Shown one piece after another: positions 15,261 through 23,525 of a stretch of DNA of 44,071 bases. The DNA comes from an uncultured bacterium. GTDB lineage: Bacteria; Zixibacteria; MSB-5A5; CAIYYT01. Each line of letters opens with the position of its first letter. Within the stretch, counting starts at the first letter, position 1. The translations under genes and the position numbers were made by a program. The notes under the pieces were generated by a model. The model saw only the letters and a list, made by a program, of their open reading frames with translations, ran no database searches and was not told the DNA's origin. The DNA lies in assembly GCA_903903945.1 (NCBI GenBank), contig CAIVAP010000030.1:1-44071 (forward strand), given 5' to 3'.

Positions 15261-16535
15261 CTAGCTGGCTTTGCCTTTCAGCCACTTTGTGGTGACTGAC
15301 TTAGGCCTCTCAAGCGGCCAGCCCATAGCGCGGGCCACCACGGCCTGGGCACAGACCCCTAAAGCCCGCGAAACGGAGAACAATACAGTATAATAGGGGA
15401 ATTCTGTCAACCCAAAATGATAAAGAAGTGCTCCCGATCCGGCATCGACGTTCGGCCAAGGATCCTTAATTTTCTGGACTTGCTTCAGCACTTCGGGGAC
15501 GACGTCAAATACACGCGCAACAAGTTGGAAAGTCTCGTCCTCAGGAATGTTCTTCTTGCCCCAGTCGAGAAACGCCATGAAACGTGGGTCCGTAATTCTA
15601 AGTACCGCATGGCCATAGCCCGGTACGACTTTGCCGGAGTTAAGCGTTTCCCAAGCGAAATCATGTAGCTGCTTCTCGGTCGGGACGCCACCAAATATTT
15701 TCTTCGTTTCCAAAACCCATCCCAGACACTCTTGATTCGCCAGACCGTGCAATGGGCCAGCCAGTCCATTCAAACCGGCAGACAGGGAGTAGTACAGATC
15801 GGACAGCGCCGAATTGACACAGAAGGTTGCGTGCGCGCTGACGTTTCCGGATTCATGATCGGAGTGGAGCACTAGATAGAGCTTCATGCATTCGCTAAAC
15901 TTGCCGCCCGGATCGCCGAGACCGAGCATCTTGACGTAGTTGCCGGACCAGTCGATTGAAGGATCAAAGGGAATGCGCGGTCCTTTACCGAATCGCAGCC
16001 GGTAGACACCGGCGGCAATCTCCGGCAGTTTGGCAATGATATCCAAAGCATCTTCAAGCGTCCAGACCCAATAGTCCGACTTCTTCATGCCGAGGTCATA
16101 GTTGAGGCGGAACTTCGACTCTTTTTCCATGACCAGAATCGCGGTATCAAACATTGCCATCGGATGTGAATCCTTGGGCATCGCCTCCAAGACCCTCCAA
16201 ACATAGTCTGGCACTTTCGCGCGCGAGTTCAGGTCGTCGCTAAGGTCTTTGACCTGAGCCTTGGTCGGCAATTCGCCTGTCAACAGCAACCAGAAAACTT
16301 CCTCCGGTGACTTTTCGGTCAGATCGCCTATTGGTATCCCGCGGATGATAAGCCCTTTGTCCGGCGGTACTTCAGATGTGTCACAGACCAATCCGTTAAC
16401 GCCACGCATGCCACCATAGGCCTGCGAGATTGTGACTTCCGAGATCTTGACATCGCCGTGCTCTTTGACCAGAGCCGCGATTTCATCCCTAAATTTGGGG
16501 AAATCAGCTACAAGTTTGTCCTTAAGTGCGCTCAT
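15261..16535 (-). CDS. gltA: Citrate synthase, eukaryotic (mitochondrial-like) type
   Basis: A 424-residue enzyme condensing acetyl-CoA and oxaloacetate to citrate. Conserved elements are LHSDHESGNVSAH, the catalytic His in GPLHGLANQE, the second His in VVPGYGHAVLR, the catalytic Asp in WPNVDAGSGALL, and YYTVLFSVSRALGV...PLERPKS near the end. The sequence is closer to the mitochondrial type (GLIIRGIPI, EVFWLLLTGELPT, NPWPNVD-like) than to the E. coli NADH-regulated type. I placed the start at 16535 because AGGAGG lies nine bases upstream, whereas it abuts the alternative ATG at 16544 with no spacing. A near-consensus promoter precedes it. Confidence 0.94.
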   Translation of the reverse strand: MSALKDKLVADFPKFRDEIAALVKEHGDVKISEVTISQAYGGMRGVNGLVCDTSEVPPDKGLIIRGIPIGDLTEKSPEEVFWLLLTGELPTKAQVKDLSDDLNSRAKVPDYVWRVLEAMPKDSHPMAMFDTAILVMEKESKFRLNYDLGMKKSDYWVWTLEDALDIIAKLPEIAAGVYRLRFGKGPRIPFDPSIDWSGNYVKMLGLGDPGGKFSECMKLYLVLHSDHESGNVSAHATFCVNSALSDLYYSLSAGLNGLAGPLHGLANQECLGWVLETKKIFGGVPTEKQLHDFAWETLNSGKVVPGYGHAVLRITDPRFMAFLDWGKKNIPEDETFQLVARVFDVVPEVLKQVQKIKDPWPNVDAGSGALLYHFGLTEFPYYTVLFSVSRALGVCAQAVVARAMGWPLERPKSVTTKWLKGKAS

Positions 16536-16670
16536 CCGGGTCATCCTCCTGTGTATGATTTGATTCTGTCTCTTTGCGCGTCTCTCACTCTGTCTGCTCC
16601 TGCAAATCAGCGAGTCTTATACGCACCAACCTGACGCGGATGTAAAACAATTCACGAGTTTTGACCCGCA

Positions 16671-16699
16671 ATCATAACCTCAACGGTCGGCGCTGTCAA
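16671..16699 (-). promoter_or_regulatory. Predicted promoter of citrate synthase
   Basis: On the minus strand TTGACA (16694-16699), a 17-bp spacer, then TATGAT (16671-16676). The implied leader is about 130 nt. The rest of the 16536-16900 gap holds no gene that I can support. Confidence 0.72.
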
Positions 16700-16900
16700 G
16701 GATTGTTTCTCCTTCTTGTGACTTTTTCAAAGGTTACATTCGTAGCGGGACAGATGTTAGTTATGGTCGGGAAGCTGGGTTTGCAATCTGGTTTGCGTCT
16801 CCGTGTCAAGTACGGAGACGTGGGTAGGGCAGACAAGACATCACTGGAGGAGTATCGATGGGGTGTTGGCTTGGGAACGCCCAATTTGGCCAAGCTACTA

Positions 16901-18283
16901 TTAGCTTAGTTCGAACGACTGCCCGTAGCGGGGCATGATGCCTTCGATGCCGGTCTGTTCCTTGAGTGCTTTCTGGAACGCCGTACGGGCTTCGGGTTCG
17001 CCGTGCACCAGGAAAGTCATCTTTGGCTTGGGGTTCAAGGCCGCGACATACTCGACCAGATCAGTTTCGTCGGCATGCGCAGAAAACGTGTCCAACTCCA
17101 CAACTTCGGCATTGAGCCTGTAAATATCGCCGAAGACCTTGATCTCCTTGGCGCCGTCAACCATGCGCCGACCGAGCGTGCCTTCCGCTTGATAGCCCAC
17201 AATCAGGATCGTGTTTTGGGGGTCGGAACAATTATTGGCGAGGTGGTGCAAGATACGTCCCGCTTCGCACATCCCCGAGGCGGAAAGGATAATCAGCGGC
17301 CCGGGAAGCCCGTTGAGTCGTTTGGATGCCTCCACCGAGCGGACATAGGTGCATTCGGCGCTACCGAAGGGATCTTCATCCTGTTCCAGCAATTGATTGG
17401 TCTCAAAATCGAAGCATTCAGGATGTAGACGGAAGATGTCAGTGACATTGACTGCCAGCGGCGAATCGACATAAACTGGCAGGTTGGGAATGCGCTTATC
17501 TTTCTTCAACTCGCGAATGACATAGACTATTTCTTGTGTGCGCTCCAAGCTGAAAGCCGGCACAATGATCTTGCCGCCGCGTTCGCTGGTACGGTTGATG
17601 ACATCCGCAAGCAGGGAAGCTGCCTTCGAGATGTCAGTATGGAGTCTGCCGCCGTAGGTTGACTCGATGATAAGATAGTCGGCATGACCGACTGATTCCG
17701 GGTCGCGCAAAATCGGCAGATTCTTACGACCCAAATCTACGGCATAAACTACTTCGACGTTTTTGCCATTCATAGCAACACTGAGTTTGGTCAACGCCGC
17801 GCCGAGGATGTGGCCGGCATCGAAGAACTCAACTTTCACCGAAGGATGTATGCGAAACTTCTGATGGTAATTGACCGAGGCAAAATGCCAGATCGTTTTC
17901 TCGGCAGCCATGATATCATATAGCGGCCCGAATGCGTCTTTGCCGTGCTTGTGCAGGTACTCTGAATCCTTCATCTGGATATAGGCCGCGTCCTTGAGCA
18001 TAACACTGGCCAGATCGCGAGTGGCATGCGTGCAGAATATTTTCTCCTCGTAACCCTGCTCATGCAGGTTGGGGAGGTTGCCGCAGTGATCGATATGCGC
18101 GTGCGACAGAAGAACTGTTTCCAACGTGGCGGGATCAAAAGGGAAATTCTTGTTCAGATCGTACGCCTTCTTGCGACTGCCTTGAAACATGCCGCAATCA
18201 AGAAGAACTTTCGACTGTTCGACTTCAAGCAAGTGCATCGAGCCGGTCGTCGTTTCGGTGCCGCCATAGAACGTGATCTTCAT
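16901..18283 (-). CDS. MBL-fold beta-CASP RNA-processing exonuclease-like protein
   Basis: A 460-residue protein. The metallo-beta-lactamase motifs are LLSHAHIDHCGNLP (motif 2), DAGHILGAA (motif 3) and VVYAVDLGRKNLPIL with its metal Asp. The beta-CASP region has IIESTYGGR (motif A type), IIVPAFSLERTQEIVYVI, PVYVDSPLAV and ILSASGMCEAGRILHHL, and the end has DTFSAHADETDLVEY and FLVHGEPEA. These match bacterial and archaeal relatives of CPSF-73 thought to act on RNA. The ATG at 18283 follows GGAGAATAGT; a 35-residue upstream extension in the same frame has no family similarity and is rejected. Divergent from the HIT gene. Confidence 0.92.
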   Translation of the reverse strand: MKITFYGGTETTTGSMHLLEVEQSKVLLDCGMFQGSRKKAYDLNKNFPFDPATLETVLLSHAHIDHCGNLPNLHEQGYEEKIFCTHATRDLASVMLKDAAYIQMKDSEYLHKHGKDAFGPLYDIMAAEKTIWHFASVNYHQKFRIHPSVKVEFFDAGHILGAALTKLSVAMNGKNVEVVYAVDLGRKNLPILRDPESVGHADYLIIESTYGGRLHTDISKAASLLADVINRTSERGGKIIVPAFSLERTQEIVYVIRELKKDKRIPNLPVYVDSPLAVNVTDIFRLHPECFDFETNQLLEQDEDPFGSAECTYVRSVEASKRLNGLPGPLIILSASGMCEAGRILHHLANNCSDPQNTILIVGYQAEGTLGRRMVDGAKEIKVFGDIYRLNAEVVELDTFSAHADETDLVEYVAALNPKPKMTFLVHGEPEARTAFQKALKEQTGIEGIMPRYGQSFELS

Positions 18284-18416
18284 ACTATTCTCCTGCAGAT
18301 ACCTTGTAAAGGCCCGGCCTGTCGTGGGCGCTACAATGCAGAATACGTTTGTGCCTTCCGGATCGCAAGCAAAATTCTGCTTGACCACCAGGGGGATGTG
18401 ATCGTTTCATAACAAC

Positions 18417-18728
18417 ATGAACTGCATGTTCTGCCGAATCATACTGGGCGAAGCGCCGGCGAAAGTGTATTATCAGGATGATGACGTGATCGTCTTCTTT
18501 GACCGCGCCCCACTAACGCCCATACACTTGCTGGTCTGCCCGAAGACCCACTACAACAATTTTATGGATGCCCCTCAGGAGGTGCACCAAATGCTGGTTA
18601 GGACGGTTAAGCGTGTGATCACTGAACTTGGCGAGAAAGCCAAAGACTTCCGGATCATGATCAACAACGGCCCTCGCTCAGGGCAGACGGTGTTTCATCT
18701 ACATTATCACATCATGGCGGGAAAGTAA
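18417..18728 (+). CDS. HIT-family (HINT-like) nucleotide-binding protein
   Basis: A 103-residue protein with the N-terminal CMFCRIILGEAPAKVYYQDD zinc-type CxxC and the catalytic histidine triad HLHYHIMAG at the very C-terminus. FFDRAPLTPIHLLVCPKTHY is the typical nucleotide-binding strand. HINT proteins hydrolyse adenosine phosphoramidates and acyl-AMPs; the physiological substrate is unknown. The length is usual for the bacterial family. It is transcribed away from the beta-CASP gene, with a 133-bp spacer. No strong SD is visible upstream of ATG 18417. Confidence 0.93.
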   Translation: MNCMFCRIILGEAPAKVYYQDDDVIVFFDRAPLTPIHLLVCPKTHYNNFMDAPQEVHQMLVRTVKRVITELGEKAKDFRIMINNGPRSGQTVFHLHYHIMAGK

Positions 18729-18764
18729 GAGAATTTCAGCGAGGTCGTCCAATAAGTCGGCCGC

Positions 18765-18919
18765 CGAGACATCAGAACGAGGACAGGTTATTCCCCCTTA
18801 CTAAAGGGGGATTTAGGGGGTTGTCTTTCTTCCTGGTGAATAGGCGCCTACAACCCCCTTGGTCCCCCTTTGCTAAGGGGGAAAATCAACTTACTCCTCG
18901 CGCATTTCACGAAATCCAA
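18765..18919. repeat. Interspersed CCCCCTT/AAGGGGG repeat (copy B, full length)
   Basis: About 155 bp: GAGACATCAGAACGAGGACA, CCCCCTTACTAAAGGGGG, AGGGGGTTGT ... ACAACCCCCT, CCCCCTTTGCTAAGGGGG, AAAATCAACTTACTCC. It is nearly identical along its length to the copy at 29182-29335 and lies between genes here. Confidence 0.88.
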
Positions 18920-18947
18920 TTTGGGGGACAACCTCAGCAATCCAGCC

Positions 18948-19703
18948 TTACCCGCACAAAACCGCACCGCCGTTTACGTTGAGAATTTCTCCCGTGATGA
19001 AGGTTGACAAATCCGACGCGAGAAACAGCACTGCTCCGGCGATTTCTTCAGGAGTGCCAGCACGGCCCAGCGGAATCAGACTGAGAATCTTGTCGGCGTC
19101 AGGAGCGGCCAATGCCTCAAAGGTCATGTCCGTCGCCACCCATCCCGGCGCAACGCAGTTGACTCTGATGTTGTGCCGAGCTAACTCGGGAGCCAAGGAC
19201 TTGGTCAGACTGATAATGGCGCCTTTGGTAGCAGCATAGTGCGAATGGAAGGCCTCGCCGCGCTGACCGGCGGTCGATGAGATGTTGATGATGTTTCCGC
19301 TTCTCTGCTTCTTCATATGCGGAACGGCTGCGGAAATCGCGTAGAAGACCCCCTTTAGGTTGATGTCAATCATCTCCTGCAGTTGCTGCTCTGACATCGT
19401 ATCTATTGCCGCTTTTTTCCAGATACCGCCGTTGTTTACGAGAATGTCAAGCCGCCCAAACTGCCGCACTACTGCCTCGATCATCTGCTCGGTTTTCCTT
19501 CGATCTGCGAGATCGGCTGGGACGATCATGGCCTTGACGCCATACTGACGAGCTGTCTGCTCGACTTCGCGCGCAGCTTCTTCATGGGTGACGAAGCTGA
19601 TCGCAACATCGCAACCGGCTTGCACGAGCATGATGGCCGTCGCTCTGCCGATACCGCGCGAACCGCCGGTGATGAGAGCAGTTTTGCCTCTGAGATTGAT
19701 CAT
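18948..19703 (-). CDS. Short-chain dehydrogenase/reductase, FabG-like
   Basis: A 251-residue classical SDR. It has the cofactor motif TGGSRGIG (12-19), the NNGG motif replacing the usual NNAG, the active-site Ser in INISSTAGQRG, and the YAATK catalytic Tyr-Lys pair. VAPGWVATDM and the ending FITGEILNVNGGAVLCG are typical of 3-oxoacyl-ACP reductase-like SDRs. The likely role is NAD(P)H-dependent reduction of a ketoacyl or similar carbonyl, but the substrate is unproven because this family is broad. It starts 18 bases downstream of the M48 protease gene on the same strand and is probably the last gene of that operon. Confidence 0.9.
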   Translation of the reverse strand: MINLRGKTALITGGSRGIGRATAIMLVQAGCDVAISFVTHEEAAREVEQTARQYGVKAMIVPADLADRRKTEQMIEAVVRQFGRLDILVNNGGIWKKAAIDTMSEQQLQEMIDINLKGVFYAISAAVPHMKKQRSGNIINISSTAGQRGEAFHSHYAATKGAIISLTKSLAPELARHNIRVNCVAPGWVATDMTFEALAAPDADKILSLIPLGRAGTPEEIAGAVLFLASDLSTFITGEILNVNGGAVLCG

Positions 19704-19721
19704 TGTCCGGATTCCTGAAAG

Positions 19722-21173
19722 TTACTTGGTTTCGCTGCTGGCAATCGTCGTTGATTTGCCGCAGTTGCTGCAGGCAATCTTGCTTCCCTTGAATGCGGGG
19801 GAGAGCTGGAGGTTTTTACCACAGGCACATTGGAATGATTCCCAGCCATCGCTTTTGCGAACGTAAGTTGCTTCCGTCGCTGCGGCTGCGGTTGGATCAG
19901 TAGGCAGTTTACCCGATGCGGTCTCGATACCGACGGCAACCGTCGCCAATTCCGCAGTCGGTACTTGTAATTCACGACGGCAACGAGGGCAGGGGAGTGA
20001 AGATTGTTTGAAGTCTGGGGGAATCTTGATTTTAAGACCACATGCGCAGGTGAGAAAGAGAAACCCGTTTATCGCTCTGACCAGGTCGCCAACACCACGC
20101 TTAAGACTCTTCTCGCTCGGTTTTGCAGCAGACTCGGAAGAAGCAAATCGGACCGGAACTGCTGCTGTGTCTTTCAGTCCGGAAGCCGGAATGAGCGTTG
20201 TGTTTCCAGTTACATGGCTAAACGATTGCTGATAGTCCAAGTATCCTGCACCCTGTGCCATGCCGCGAAGGATTTTGATGCGCTCGGAAATCGGTGGGTG
20301 TGTACTCGTCCAATCAGAAAGCTTCTTGCCTTCACGTTTGAGAGGATTGACGATGTATAGCGGCGCCGTCACCTTGTTGGCGCGCGGCAGTTGCTCATCT
20401 GAGTCCGCTATCTTTGCCAGCGCCGACGCCAGTCCTTCGGGATAGCGTGTCAATCGAACCGCCGAAGCATCGGCGAGATATTCGCGTCGTCGGGAAATGG
20501 CGAAATAGAGCAGTTGCGCCAAGATCGGAGCCAGAATCGCGAAAATGATGGCCACGATCGCGATGATGGCGGCTCCCTGTCCACCGCCACGATCGCTGCT
20601 CGAACGGTACCTGCGGGACGATCCGCCTGTAAACCAGAGTCCGCGCAGGAAGACTTCCGAGATCAAAACGATGCTGCCGAGCATGATCCCGGCAAAGGTC
20701 ATGAAGAGAGCATCTCGATTGACAACATGCGACGTCTCATGTGCAACAACGCCTTGCAGTTCATCGCGGTTCAGCTTCGCCAGCAGCCCCGCAGTTACCG
20801 CAATAGCGCACTTCTCCGGCTTGCGACCGGTCGCAAAGGCATTCGGCGCGGCAGAATCAATGACGTAGACTTTGGGCATTGCCGGCAAACTGGCGGCGAT
20901 CTTCATTTCCTCGACAACATTGAAAAGCTGAGGGTGAATGTCAGGCGTGATTTCCTGTGCGCCGCTTATGCCAAGGACGATGCTATCACCGGCAAAAAAG
21001 CTGATAAGTGAGAGTATCAGCCAGAGGGTCAGCGCGAGCGAGAGGCCGATCATTCCGCCATTGGGACCGAGATAAGCGGCGCCGAGCAGATAACCGAGCA
21101 GCACCAAACAGCAGCCCATCAGGAAAAACAAAACGAGCGACTTGCGCTTATTCTGTTGAATCAGTTCCCACAT
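19722..21173 (-). CDS. M48-family (HtpX-like) membrane zinc metalloprotease with C-terminal zinc-ribbon domains
   Basis: A 483-residue protein. Two N-terminal membrane segments (about 12-35 and 40-62) precede the catalytic VVAHETSHVVNRD with HExxH at 145-149. Two more hydrophobic segments follow (about 156-180 and 200-226), then the third zinc ligand in RRREYLADASAVRLT and the conserved THPPISERI. This is the HtpX layout for membrane protein quality control. Unlike HtpX (about 290 residues), it continues for another 180 residues with two zinc-ribbon-like modules, CACGLKI...CPRC (376-398) and CACGKN...CSNC (449-471), in the cytoplasm. It lies between lemA and the SDR gene; the LemA-M48 pairing is common in bacteria. 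Confidence 0.91.
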   Translation of the reverse strand: MWELIQQNKRKSLVLFFLMGCCLVLLGYLLGAAYLGPNGGMIGLSLALTLWLILSLISFFAGDSIVLGISGAQEITPDIHPQLFNVVEEMKIAASLPAMPKVYVIDSAAPNAFATGRKPEKCAIAVTAGLLAKLNRDELQGVVAHETSHVVNRDALFMTFAGIMLGSIVLISEVFLRGLWFTGGSSRRYRSSSDRGGGQGAAIIAIVAIIFAILAPILAQLLYFAISRRREYLADASAVRLTRYPEGLASALAKIADSDEQLPRANKVTAPLYIVNPLKREGKKLSDWTSTHPPISERIKILRGMAQGAGYLDYQQSFSHVTGNTTLIPASGLKDTAAVPVRFASSESAAKPSEKSLKRGVGDLVRAINGFLFLTCACGLKIKIPPDFKQSSLPCPRCRRELQVPTAELATVAVGIETASGKLPTDPTAAAATEATYVRKSDGWESFQCACGKNLQLSPAFKGSKIACSNCGKSTTIASSETK

Positions 21174-21228
21174 ATGGTCTCAGCCATCGAGGAGTTGTCC
21201 GCAGCAGCGCCTGACGAAGTTCCTGCCA

Positions 21229-21792
21229 TCACTTCTGAGAGAAATCGACTTTCGGCGCTTCGCGATCACCCTTGTCCTCAAGCTCGAAGAAGTCGCTCTG
21301 CTGGAAGTTGAACATGCCGGCGATGATGCTCGATGGGAACATCTGAATCTTGTTGTTATAGAACAGCACCTGATCGTTGTATGCCTGGCGACTGAAAGCG
21401 ATCTTGTTCTCGGTCGAAGTCAATTCCTCCTGCAGCGCCAGGAAATTCTGATTGGCTTTTAGGTCAGGGTAGTTCTCGACTACAAGCATAAAGCGACTGA
21501 TGGCGCCTGAGAGTTCGCCTTCGGCCTTGGCTTTGTCGCCTACCGAGTCAGCGCCCATTGCTTTGCTGCGGGCGTCGGTCACGCTTTCGAGGGTACCGCG
21601 CTCGTGCTGCATGTAGCCTTTGGCGGTTTCCACCAAATTGGGGATCAGATCATGACGGCGTTTGAGTTGCACATCAATCTGCGCCCAGGCATTCTTGACC
21701 TGATTGCGCAGACCGACCAGGGAGTTGTACATCCCTACCAGCCAGATGACGATCAGGACAATAATGCCCAGCAAGACAAGTAAGACAGCCAT
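21229..21792 (-). CDS. lemA: LemA family protein
   Basis: A 187-residue protein with one N-terminal transmembrane helix (residues about 3-25, VLLVLLGIIVLIVIWLVGMY) and the diagnostic LemA segments YNSLVGLRNQVKNAWAQIDVQLKRRHDLIPNLVETAKGYM, YPDLKANQNFLALQEELTSTENKIAFSRQAYND and FNNKIQMFPSSI-type residues (VLFYNNKIQMFP). The C-terminal coiled-coil domain faces the extracytoplasmic side in the family model. Function is poorly defined but it regularly accompanies M48 proteases, as here. AAAGG lies about eight bases before the ATG. Second gene of the zf-TFIIB-lemA-M48-SDR operon. Confidence 0.95.
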   Translation of the reverse strand: MAVLLVLLGIIVLIVIWLVGMYNSLVGLRNQVKNAWAQIDVQLKRRHDLIPNLVETAKGYMQHERGTLESVTDARSKAMGADSVGDKAKAEGELSGAISRFMLVVENYPDLKANQNFLALQEELTSTENKIAFSRQAYNDQVLFYNNKIQMFPSSIIAGMFNFQQSDFFELEDKGDREAPKVDFSQK

Positions 21793-21816
21793 TGAGTTTA
21801 CCTTTCTAATGTAAGT

Positions 21817-22200
21817 TTACTTTCCAAACATGCTCTTCAGAAGCCCGCGGACGGCGCTATTGTTGTCGGTATCGAAGATCGTTAGTACCGTCTCAAGTTC
21901 GCCCCGATCAAACCAGAGACCGTGATTCTTCCGACAGTGATCAATCTGCACCTTGTCTTTCGGACCTATTATGATGATTTCCATCTTCTTAAGACAAATC
22001 GGGCATTTGCGTTTGCCCGCCTGCCGATTCTGCCGTTCGCCCAGTTGCGCCAACAGTCTATCCGCTTCCGGCTTGCTGTCTACCAGCAATTCGATTTCAC
22101 CGGCATCCAACCAGACCCCGCCACAGGCAAGGCAGTAGTCGATTTCCACCTCCTGCAGTTCCAAGACTACCATTGGTTTTTTGCAGGTGACACAGTTCAT
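21817..22200 (-). CDS. Zinc-ribbon protein with two zf-TFIIB-like units
   Basis: A 127-residue protein from ATG 22200, chosen because GGAG lies six bases upstream; an upstream in-frame start would add 21 unrelated residues. Unit 1 is MNCVTCKKPM...DYCLACGGVWLDAGEIELL and unit 2 is RKCPICLKKM...DHCRKNHGLWFDRGELETVL. Each has a CxxC plus a second cysteine-containing knuckle followed by the G-[VL]-W-[FL]-D-x-GE signature of the zf-TFIIB family; in unit 2 the second knuckle is CRKNHG, so one Cys is replaced by His. The role is unknown. It heads the LemA/M48 operon, and the protease itself carries zinc ribbons. Confidence 0.87.
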   Translation of the reverse strand: MNCVTCKKPMVVLELQEVEIDYCLACGGVWLDAGEIELLVDSKPEADRLLAQLGERQNRQAGKRKCPICLKKMEIIIIGPKDKVQIDHCRKNHGLWFDRGELETVLTIFDTDNNSAVRGLLKSMFGK

Positions 22201-22231
22201 ACTAATCTCCGTATACGATGGTTTAACCGCA

Positions 22232-22260
22232 ATGATAGCAACATTTTCGATAGCTGTCAA
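22232..22260 (-). promoter_or_regulatory. Predicted promoter of the zf-TFIIB-lemA-M48-SDR operon
   Basis: On the minus strand TTGACA (22255-22260), 17-bp spacer, TATCAT (22232-22237), about 30 bases before the first gene. Confidence 0.75.
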
Positions 22261-22414
22261 CATTCATTGCTGCATGGCGGGAGGGGTCGGCTACCTGTCT
22301 TTTTTTCAAAAAGCGAAAATCGACTGACAGTATCTGTCAGGGGGTATGTCTATCTTATCTAGTAGGACTCAAAGGGATGCCTTTGGGAGGGTGGGGGCTT
22401 ATCCAGCCTGAAAG

Positions 22415-22444
22415 GAGCTCGTTCTGGCAACGGGCTCTTTTCGT
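22415..22444 (+). terminator. Intrinsic-terminator-like hairpin, possibly ending a small RNA
   Basis: The stem GAGCTCGTT / AACGGGCTC (9 bp, one G-T pair) with a 5-nt loop is followed by TTTTCGTTT. No gene precedes it on the plus strand. Upstream are CTGACAG-tat-CTGTCAG (22324-22340) and CAAAGG-gatg-CCTTTG near 22370-22385, so a short transcript from about 22350 is possible. Confidence 0.5.
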
Positions 22445-22570
22445 TTATGCCGACGACATCCGGTAAGATGTAGTGGTCACCCTTGCGGCGACCCGCATTA
22501 ATATTGGGTGTTGCTTCAGTCCGGTGAGCGACCGCGTGCTGTTCTGTATCAAGACATCCTTTACACTTCT

Positions 22571-22690
22571 TTAGTCTTGGAATCTTGAGACCGGGCGCTC
22601 TGGGGGGAGAGTCCGGCCGGTCTCAAGATTGATTTCGCCGCCGTGGCGCTGCTGGAGTCGGTGCAGCATGTTCTCGTAGGGTCGGCGCTA
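22571..22690 (-). pseudogene. Remnant of a paralogue of the gene at 25027-25578
   Basis: The minus strand encodes RRPYENMLHRLQQRHGGEI, closely matching residues 8-26 of the unknown protein at 25027-25578 (RRPYELLLHELQQKHGGEI). The codon before the match is TAG where the intact gene has TGG (Trp), and the frame ends at a TAA soon after, at 22571-22573. A 12-bp perfect inverted repeat (TCTTGAGACCGG, 22583-22594, with CCGGTCTCAAGA, 22617-22628) lies in its second half. It is a nonsense-mutated fragment. Confidence 0.7.
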
Positions 22691-22718
22691 GGGGTGATGG
22701 GTGTGTTCATTGTTGGTT

Positions 22719-22835
22719 ATGGCGGGCGATTATCTGACGGCCACGGTCAACGGCAGTGGCGACATCGTCTACACCGGGAATCCCAGTCAGGTCGTCAAGA
22801 ATGTGAAAGGCTCAGGGCGTATCAGGAGACTATAA
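22719..22835 (+). pseudogene. Remnant of a DUF2807 (GIN domain) surface protein, C-terminal end
   Basis: A 38-residue frame encodes TATVNGSGDIVYTGNPSQVV and VKGSGRIRRL followed by TAA. This is the typical C-terminal end of the head-GIN/DUF2807 beta-helix domain. The frame is closed by a TGA at 22695-22697 upstream, so the rest of the gene (normally over 200 residues) is missing. No SD is visible. A decayed fragment. Confidence 0.65.
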
Positions 22836-22880
22836 GAGGTGGCTGACGCACTGTAGACGCAATTCCACTTGCCGCCAGGC

Positions 22881-23060
22881 TCACCAGAGGATGTCATCGT
22901 GCCAAAGAGTGCCACTATCTCTTACGACGGTGGCAAGTTCCCGTTCCCAAATGCTCTTGCACCTTGAGCAAATCTTGCTATTGATCCGCGTCGAAAAACA
23001 ACCCTCATCACAAGAATAGACCGTCTTGCAGTATGGGCATTGATGGAAATGTCGTTGCAT
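22881..23060 (-). CDS. Small putative zinc-ribbon protein
   Basis: A 59-residue frame beginning MQRHFHQCPYCKTVY and containing CPYC and CSRC pairs separated by about 22 residues, consistent with one zinc ribbon. GAGGA lies about 12 bases upstream, which is rather far. A longer start at 23114 would add 18 residues. I do not recognise the family. It sits among gene remnants, so it could itself be a fragment. Confidence 0.45.
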   Translation of the reverse strand: MQRHFHQCPYCKTVYSCDEGCFSTRINSKICSRCKSIWERELATVVRDSGTLWHDDILW

Positions 23061-23219
23061 ATCGTATATATTCCTCAAGAACCGAAGGATCAGGCGGACT
23101 TGCCCGACACACAACTGCTACGGTACGAGTCAGACGATTGTGAGCAGGTTAGATGATCGGCTGACAGTTGAATAAACGGGCAATGAAATCGTGTCTGTCG
23201 CCACAGAATAGGATTCCGG

Positions 23220-23525
23220 ATGGATAAGAAGCAGCATTACTTTGTAAGGCTTTTGGGCAAGCGCCCCGGCTGGCCGGAGGACATGACCCCGGAAGAGGAA
23301 GGAATCATGGGGGAGCACTTCGAGTATCTCAAGAAGCTCGTTGCCGAAAAACGCGTAGTACTGGCCGGGCCGGTATGGAAGCCAACATTCGGGCTGATGA
23401 TATTACGGGTCGATTCCGAAGCTGAAGCGCGTGACATTATGAAAAGCGAGCCGTCAGTCAGTAAGGGACTGCACAATTTCCAAATGCAGCCGATGATTCT
23501 ATCACTGCTGATGGACAATCCCTAA
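23220..23525 (+). CDS. YciI-like protein (YCII domain)
   Basis: A 101-residue protein with HYFVRLLGKRPGWPEDMTPEEEGIMGEHFEYLKKLVAEKRVVLAGPV, followed by GLMILRVDSEAEARDIMKSEPSV. The MTPEE...HF-YL pattern, the L-A-GP-turn and the D-x-AR-x-(I/M)-x-x-x-DP-like ending are typical of YCII-related proteins, small ferredoxin-fold proteins of dehydrochlorinase-like ancestry with unclear roles. AGGATTCCGG precedes the ATG. It appears to be a single-gene unit in an otherwise gene-poor stretch. Confidence 0.85.
   Translation: MDKKQHYFVRLLGKRPGWPEDMTPEEEGIMGEHFEYLKKLVAEKRVVLAGPVWKPTFGLMILRVDSEAEARDIMKSEPSVSKGLHNFQMQPMILSLLMDNP

Noticed and set aside
22643..22846. 67-codon plus-strand frame over the gene remnants
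   Set aside because: It reads out of frame through both the paralogue stub and the DUF2807 tail, so it is not a gene.
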